Of a DNA stretch of 10,641 bases, positions 6,086 through 10,641 are shown piece by piece. The translations under genes were made by a program, and so were the position numbers. This DNA comes from JAGTVG01 sp964389805 (GTDB taxonomy: Bacteria; Bacteroidota; Bacteroidia; Cytophagales; Cyclobacteriaceae), in assembly GCA_964389805.1 (NCBI GenBank), contig CAYMFU010000222.1, positions 1-10,641 of the forward strand. The letters run 5' to 3'. The notes beneath the pieces are model-generated. The model was not told the DNA's origin. It searched no databases and was given only the letters and a program-made list of their open reading frames with translations. How positions within the stretch are numbered: the first letter of the stretch is position 1; every line of letters begins with the position of its first letter.

Positions 6086-6817
6086 TTGCTAAATTTATTG
6101 GTATTGCTTTTGCCAAATTATTCCATAGGATCAAATTTCAAACTGATTGAAGACGCATTGTCGTATGAGTTCTCATATACATTTATTCCTGCATATGTTA
6201 CAAAGAAAAACCAAGTCCTGCCCGTCGTGTTAAATCATGATGGGGGAAAGATCGAACAAGCCCAATGGGGCCTTAAAAATACTAATGATCAATCAAAGGT
6301 GTATCCCTGGGTACGCGCCGAAGGTATCATAAAAAACAAACATACGCGTACTCTTATAAGAAATAATCGATGTTTAATTCCTGCTAATGGTTTTTTCATT
6401 AATAAAATTCATGAAAGCACATATTTCATCTATTTCCCCAAAAATAAAATTATAACTTTTGGCGGTATATGGAAATCATTGAAAGAAAATGAAATGAACA
6501 GGCATATTATTGTTTTCTCAATTATAAGTTGCCCTTCCTATGGAAGTATAGCCCATTTAACACAACGAATGCCCGTGGTTATCCACCCTGCCGTCCGCCG
6601 AAAATTTCTTAAGAAAGAAAAACCTTTAATGGATATCACCAGAATATTAAAAAAAGGAAATAATTTAGACTTTAACGGGATTCCAATTCCCCCTGAATTT
6701 CTCCAAAAGACTGATATATCGAAACGAGATTTTCATCAATCTGGAGAAAGGCTGTTAAAAAGCAGGGAATTCCCTGAAAAATCAATATTGGGAAGTTATT
6801 ATTACCATCAATCGTAA
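6086..6817 (+). CDS. Degenerate SRAP (YedK/HMCES-like) protein, likely catalytically inactive
   Basis: The fold of the SOS-response-associated peptidase family is recognisable: QWGL (60-63, family RWGLIP), VRAEG (76-80, family NARAE), NRCLIPANGFF (94-104, family RRCLVPADGFYEW), ITFGGIW (123-129, family FAFAGLW) and QRMPVVI (160-166). Active SRAPs use Cys2, Asn, Glu and His to crosslink abasic sites in ssDNA. Here Trp75 replaces the Asn of NARAE and Ile105 the Glu of GFYEW. His157 lies near, but not exactly at, the usual His position. No Met-Cys start exists, and the frame has no ATG before codon 137. The printed start is TTG 6086. TTG 6110 fits the family N-terminus better and gives Pro at position 2. 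A C-terminal extension (about 190-243) is unrecognised. The stop overlaps the next ATG (TAATG), suggesting a translated gene, though a decaying pseudogene is possible. Confidence 0.72.
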   Translation: MLNLLVLLLPNYSIGSNFKLIEDALSYEFSYTFIPAYVTKKNQVLPVVLNHDGGKIEQAQWGLKNTNDQSKVYPWVRAEGIIKNKHTRTLIRNNRCLIPANGFFINKIHESTYFIYFPKNKIITFGGIWKSLKENEMNRHIIVFSIISCPSYGSIAHLTQRMPVVIHPAVRRKFLKKEKPLMDITRILKKGNNLDFNGIPIPPEFLQKTDISKRDFHQSGERLLKSREFPEKSILGSYYYHQS

Positions 6818-8190
6818 TGTATGCAGTTGTTGATATAGAAACTACTGGTAGCTTTACCGGCCGGCATAAGATCACAGAGATTGCTATTTACATCTTTGAT
6901 GGAAAAGAAATTGTAGATGAATATCAGACACTTATCAATCCGGAATCAAGCATCCCCCCGTATATTTCTTCTATGACCGGCATCACGAATAAAATGGTGG
7001 AAAATGCTCCTAAATTCTATGAAGTTGCAAAGGATATACTTCTTAAACTGGAAGGACACATTTTTGTAGCACATAATGTAAATTTTGATTATAATTTTAT
7101 CAGGCAGGAATTCAAATCATTAGGGGGTGATTTCCAATCTAAAAAACTCTGTACTGTAAGGTTAGCCAGGAGAATTCTACCCGGACTTCCCTCCTATAGT
7201 CTCGGCAATCTGGCGAAGCATCTTGGGATAAAAATCAATGGTCGCCACAGGGCCTTTGGAGATGCGAAAGCTACTGTGAAAGTATTAAAACACCTCCTGG
7301 ACAATGATTCAGGGGGACATGTTGCGAAGGCCTTAAAAAGAAATTCCTTCGAAGCTACTTTACCACCAAATTTAACAAAGGACCAATTTCTAAATTTACC
7401 CGAAAAGACTGGTGTATATTACTTTTATGACCGTAAAGGGAAAGTATTATATGTAGGCAAGGCCAAAAACATAAAGAGTCGAATTAAAAGCCATTTTTCA
7501 GCTGGTTCTGAAACCACACAGAAACAAAACCTTTTCAGGGATATATTTGATATAAGCTATGAGCTTTCTGGCAATGAATTAACAGCATTATTGTATGAAG
7601 CTCATGAAATAAAAAGGCTATGGCCACCTTACAACCGCGCTCAGAAGCGGGTATCATGGAATTATGGAATATATACTTATGAAGATCAGCAGGGGTATAA
7701 ACGGTTTTCAATCAGTAAGATCAGCAAATCAGGTGAAGCCTTTCTGGTATTTAAAAACCAAATGGAAGTAAGAGTTTTTCTAAATAAACTTGTTCAGGAA
7801 TACAATCTGTGTTCAAAATTAGCCGGCCTTCAGAAATCTCCAGCTTCTTGTTTTGATTATCAGATCAAGAAATGCAATGGCGCATGTACTGGGGAAGAGA
7901 AACCCGGCAGCTACAATAAAAGATACAACCAGGCTATAAATGCATATCAGAAGATAAATGAATCAATTGCAATTATTGGTGATGGCAGAACTCCGGACGA
8001 ATCCTCAGTAGTCTGGATTGAAAATGGGAATTACCATGGTTTTGGTTATTTTGATAATTCTCTGGATCTTGGGAATGTATTTCATCTGAAATCATTTATC
8101 AAAACCTATGATGATGACCAGGACATTCAGCGGATCATCCAGATGTATCTGAGGAACTTTAAAGATTACAGGATTGTTCCGATTGAATAA
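6817..8190 (+). CDS. DnaQ-like 3'-5' exonuclease fused to a UvrC/Cho-type GIY-YIG nuclease
   Basis: A 457-residue cytoplasmic DNA-repair-type nuclease. Residues 1-162 are a DEDDh exonuclease related to the DNA polymerase III epsilon subunit, with Asp6 and Glu8 (VDIETTG), Asp91 (AHNVNFD), and His144 and Asp149 (HRAFGDA). Residues about 194-275 are a GIY-YIG domain as in UvrC and Cho, with GVYYFYD, LYVGKAKNIKSRIKSHF and catalytic Glu261 (LLYEAHEIK). Residues 330-360 carry Cys332, Cys345, Cys353 and Cys357 (13-8-4 spacing), resembling the cysteines that bind a [4Fe-4S] cluster in UvrC. The UvrC C-terminal RNase H-like nuclease and HhH domains are absent, so at most one incision is expected, as in Cho. 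Residues 380-457 form an unrecognised C-terminal region. The ATG overlaps the SRAP-like gene's stop, implying translational coupling. DnaQ-UvrC fusions of this kind are known in several phyla. Confidence 0.92.
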   Translation: MYAVVDIETTGSFTGRHKITEIAIYIFDGKEIVDEYQTLINPESSIPPYISSMTGITNKMVENAPKFYEVAKDILLKLEGHIFVAHNVNFDYNFIRQEFKSLGGDFQSKKLCTVRLARRILPGLPSYSLGNLAKHLGIKINGRHRAFGDAKATVKVLKHLLDNDSGGHVAKALKRNSFEATLPPNLTKDQFLNLPEKTGVYYFYDRKGKVLYVGKAKNIKSRIKSHFSAGSETTQKQNLFRDIFDISYELSGNELTALLYEAHEIKRLWPPYNRAQKRVSWNYGIYTYEDQQGYKRFSISKISKSGEAFLVFKNQMEVRVFLNKLVQEYNLCSKLAGLQKSPASCFDYQIKKCNGACTGEEKPGSYNKRYNQAINAYQKINESIAIIGDGRTPDESSVVWIENGNYHGFGYFDNSLDLGNVFHLKSFIKTYDDDQDIQRIIQMYLRNFKDYRIVPIE

Positions 8191-8200
8191 TTCCCTCCCT

Positions 8201-8231
8201 TTTATTTTAACAATATATTTCCTTATTTTTG
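8201..8231 (+). promoter_or_regulatory. Candidate Bacteroidota-type promoter for the second sulfatase
   Basis: TATTTTTG at 8224-8231 matches the -7 consensus TAnnTTTG exactly. TTTA at 8201-8204 lies 19 bp upstream, three of four bases matching the -33 TTTG. Transcription would start about 8239, about 18 nt before the ATG. The region is AT-rich, so chance matches are possible. Confidence 0.45.
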
Positions 8232-8256
8232 ATTAGGATCAAAACATTTTTTAAAT

Positions 8257-9915
8257 ATGAGAAAACTTATTTTTTATTTTCCCCTTTTATTAATTTTTAT
8301 CAATTGCACAGAAACGAAAGATGACAAGAAACAACCAACATCTTATGAGCAATTAAAAGAAGTCAATCTCCCTCAAAAACCAAACATACTTTGGATCACC
8401 TGCGAAGACCAGATGTCCTCCCTTGGCTGTTTTGGAGATCCGGTTGCTAAAACACCCAACCTGGATAAACTGGCTGGTGAAGGGGTACGCTTTACAAATA
8501 CTTTCTCTACAGCGGGAGTATGTGCACCCAGCCGTGCAACGCTTATAACCGGGATGTACCAGAATAGTATTGGTGCACAGCATATGCGAACTTTGGGTTC
8601 ATCGGAATTCAGACCTGTTCCATCTTATTCTGCAGTTATCCCCGATTATGTGAAGTGTTATTCAGAATACCTGAGACAGGATGGATATTATTGTACCAAT
8701 AATTCCAAGCAGGATTATCAGTTTATCCCACCAGTAACGGCCTGGAACGAAAGCAGTAACAAGGCACATTGGAAAAACCGGAAGAAAGACCAGCCCTTTT
8801 TTGCAATTTTCAATATCACGATTTGTCATGAATCAGGCATGTGGCGAAATAAGGATCACCCGCTAAGAGTAGATCCGGCTGATGTGGTCGTCCCCCCCTA
8901 TTATCCGGACAACGAGGTGGTGCGAGAAGAACTGGCAAGAAACTACTCCAACTTGTATGAAATGGATTCGATTGCCGGCGTATTTCTAAATGAACTGGAG
9001 GCTGAAGGACTTCTTGAAAACACCATCATCTTTTTCTATAGCGACCATGGAGGTCCTTTGCCAAGGCAAAAGAGGGAAATTTACGACACTGGATTAAAAG
9101 TGCCCATGATAATCCGCTTCCCAAACAAACAAATGGCTGGAGAAGTGGTAGATGAAATGGTAAGCTTTGTGGATTTTGCACCTACTCTTCTTTCACTCAC
9201 AAATATCAACATTCCGTATCATCTACAGGGACAGGCATTTCTTGGAAACCAACAGGCACCGCCCAGGAAATATATATTTGCTGCAAGGGACCGGCTTGAT
9301 GATGAATATGATATGGTAAGAGGGGTACGGGACAAGCGCTTTAAATTCTTTAAAAACTATCAACCGGAAAAGCCATATATCATGGACATCAAATACCGCA
9401 TGCAGATGGATTTAATGAATGAGTTGATCCGTGCTCATGAAGCTGGCGAATTAAACGAGGTTCAGGAACTTTGGTTTGCACAGTCTAAACCGGAAGAAGA
9501 ATTATACGACCTGGAGACGGACCCCCATGAGCTTAATAACCTCATCAACAACCCTGAATACAGTAAAAAGGCCGATGAACTTAGAGCTGAATTAAAGAAG
9601 TGGATGGATGATATCGGCGACATGGGATTTATGCCGGAAATGGAAATGGTCTCTAAAATGTGGGAAGGCAAAGAAACACCTCCTGTAACAGAACCACCCA
9701 GGGTTACTATTTCTGATGACAAAATAAATATAGCTTGCGCTACCTCTGGCGCCTCTATTGGATATAAAGTAATCAGAAAAGATAGAGAACCTAAATCATG
9801 GCAGGTCTACACCGGACCATTTGAACTAGACAAGAATGAACTCCTGAAATACCAGGCACACCGGATAGGCTATGAACCAAGTAAAATTCAGGAATATCAA
9901 ATATCAAAGAAATAG
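8257..9915 (+). CDS. Sulfatase (formylglycine-dependent), lipoprotein with C-terminal beta-sandwich domain
   Basis: A 552-residue secreted sulfatase. Residues 1-17 form a signal peptide ending in IFINC, a non-classical lipobox with Asn before Cys17 that is tolerable in Bacteroidota. Glu50-Asp51 in WITCEDQ take the place of the usual Asp-Asp metal pair. VCAPSRATLITGMY gives the formylglycine precursor Cys89 and Arg93. The GKWHLG motif is replaced by TNNSKQDYQF (Lys151). ICHESGMW (His191) and SDHGG (Asp263-His264) complete the active site. Residues 417-428 hold the common C-terminal ELYDLETDPHEL element. Residues about 480-550 resemble the chitobiase/beta-hexosaminidase C-terminal sandwich (GASIGYKV, then WQVYTGPFEL). 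It belongs to a different sulfatase subfamily from the one at 280, so the substrate probably differs. The next gene starts 3 bp after the stop, implying one transcript for glycan desulfation and sugar oxidation. Confidence 0.93.
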   Translation: MRKLIFYFPLLLIFINCTETKDDKKQPTSYEQLKEVNLPQKPNILWITCEDQMSSLGCFGDPVAKTPNLDKLAGEGVRFTNTFSTAGVCAPSRATLITGMYQNSIGAQHMRTLGSSEFRPVPSYSAVIPDYVKCYSEYLRQDGYYCTNNSKQDYQFIPPVTAWNESSNKAHWKNRKKDQPFFAIFNITICHESGMWRNKDHPLRVDPADVVVPPYYPDNEVVREELARNYSNLYEMDSIAGVFLNELEAEGLLENTIIFFYSDHGGPLPRQKREIYDTGLKVPMIIRFPNKQMAGEVVDEMVSFVDFAPTLLSLTNINIPYHLQGQAFLGNQQAPPRKYIFAARDRLDDEYDMVRGVRDKRFKFFKNYQPEKPYIMDIKYRMQMDLMNELIRAHEAGELNEVQELWFAQSKPEEELYDLETDPHELNNLINNPEYSKKADELRAELKKWMDDIGDMGFMPEMEMVSKMWEGKETPPVTEPPRVTISDDKINIACATSGASIGYKVIRKDREPKSWQVYTGPFELDKNELLKYQAHRIGYEPSKIQEYQISKK

Positions 9916-9918
9916 ATC

Positions 9919-10641
9919 ATGGAAGAAAATCAAAAAAACCAGTCCAGGAGAGGGTTTATTACCAAAACTTCAATTATTGCTGCGGGTGTCTCATTAAGTC
10001 CTGAATTGATTAGCGCAGTCCCCCTTAAGAATCCACTTGGAAACAAGAATGATAAAATAAGAATGGGATTTATTGGTCTGGGAAATAGAGGAACACAATT
10101 GCTTGAGAGATTCATGGGCAACGAAGATGTTGAAATAACAGCTCTTTGTGATGCCTATGAACCATATATTAGCCGTGACTATAGCCAAGTTGATGACAGG
10201 TGGAAGGCCATTGGAATGATCCCAAAAATGGGAGAAAAATTCGGCAACAATGTGAAAAAGTATGCAGACTTCAGGGAATTACTCGAAGATAAAAACGTAG
10301 ATGCCGTTTGTATTTCCACACCTGATCACTGGCATGCACTTCAAACCATTGCCGCACTCGAGGCTGGAAAGGATATTTATGTTGAGAAGCCATTGACCAT
10401 AAATATAAGTGAAGGACGGGCAATGGTCAATGCACAAAAGAAGACCGACCGGGTTGTTGCGGTTGGTCTTAACCGGCGAGGATCTTCGATTTATCAGAAT
10501 CTCTCGAAGGAGATACAGGGCGGGAAAATTGGCAAAATAACCGTAGCCAGAGCTATGCGGGTAAGCAATATGGCACCTGATGGAATCGGTAATTTTAAAC
10601 CAGGGGATCCACCACCAGGTTTTGATTGGGATATGTGGCAG
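9919..10641 (+). CDS. Gfo/Idh/MocA-family oxidoreductase with Tat signal, 3' end outside the window
   Basis: The first 241 codons of an open frame that continues past the right edge. Residues 9-34 are a twin-arginine signal (SRRGFITK, then an Ala/Ile-rich stretch), so the folded, cofactor-loaded protein is expected outside the cytoplasm. The Rossmann NAD(P) fold follows, with GFIGLGNRG (residues 50-58, GxGxxG at 53-58), LCDAYEP (76-82), STPDHWHA (133-140) and the family's catalytic EKP motif at 156-158. Members oxidise or epimerise sugars, and the Tat-exported group is frequent in polysaccharide-degrading Bacteroidota and Planctomycetes. The start 3 bp after the sulfatase stop indicates a shared operon and probably a shared sulfated glycan substrate. 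The visible part is intact. The substrate and C-terminal domain cannot be judged. Confidence 0.93.
   Translation, partial: MEENQKNQSRRGFITKTSIIAAGVSLSPELISAVPLKNPLGNKNDKIRMGFIGLGNRGTQLLERFMGNEDVEITALCDAYEPYISRDYSQVDDRWKAIGMIPKMGEKFGNNVKKYADFRELLEDKNVDAVCISTPDHWHALQTIAALEAGKDIYVEKPLTINISEGRAMVNAQKKTDRVVAVGLNRRGSSIYQNLSKEIQGGKIGKITVARAMRVSNMAPDGIGNFKPGDPPPGFDWDMWQ

Noticed and set aside
280..9915. Direct metabolic link between the two sulfatases and the persulfide-oxidation block
   Set aside because: Sulfatases release sulfate, whereas the central genes handle sulfide, persulfide and sulfite. Proximity alone does not show a shared pathway.

Overview
The window looks like a chromosomal segment from a member of the Bacteroidota, probably a free-living polysaccharide degrader. 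The evidence is AT-rich DNA, lipoprotein signal peptides on several secreted enzymes, weak Shine-Dalgarno signals, two TAnnTTTG-type -7 promoter elements, and formylglycine-type sulfatases next to a Gfo/Idh/MocA oxidoreductase with a Tat signal. All genes are on the + strand. No rRNA, tRNA, CRISPR array, insertion sequence or phage gene was seen.

Layout. (1) 2-202 is the C-terminal tail of an unrecognised protein. (2) 280-1602 is a lipoprotein sulfatase. (3) 1761-5508 is a sulfur-handling block: an ArsR-family regulator, a TauE/SafE (TSUP) membrane transporter, a persulfide-dioxygenase-like metallo-beta-lactamase protein fused to two rhodanese domains, a cytoplasmic single-domain rhodanese, and a lipoprotein rhodanese. 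(4) 5590-5955 is a hotdog-fold acyl-CoA thioesterase. (5) 6086-8190 is a two-gene nucleic-acid unit. It holds an SRAP (YedK/HMCES-like) protein that has lost most catalytic residues, and a DnaQ exonuclease/UvrC-type GIY-YIG nuclease fusion. The stop and start codons of the pair overlap. (6) 8257-10641 holds a second lipoprotein sulfatase and, 3 bp later, a Gfo/Idh/MocA oxidoreductase that runs off the window.

How the genes may work together. In the sulfur block the regulator probably binds CATATG-centred sites that lie over its own promoter and just before the transporter gene. The enzymes would oxidise low-molecular-weight persulfides to sulfite, move sulfane sulfur with rhodaneses in the cytoplasm and outside the inner membrane, and export sulfite or a related anion through the TSUP carrier. 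The sulfatase/oxidoreductase pair at the right end fits degradation of sulfated glycans. The sulfatases release sulfate, so a direct biochemical link to the persulfide block is not shown.

The most unusual items are the catalytically degenerate SRAP protein translationally linked to a repair-type nuclease, a TSUP transporter with an internal 69-residue duplication, and the repeated CATATG operator-like elements.
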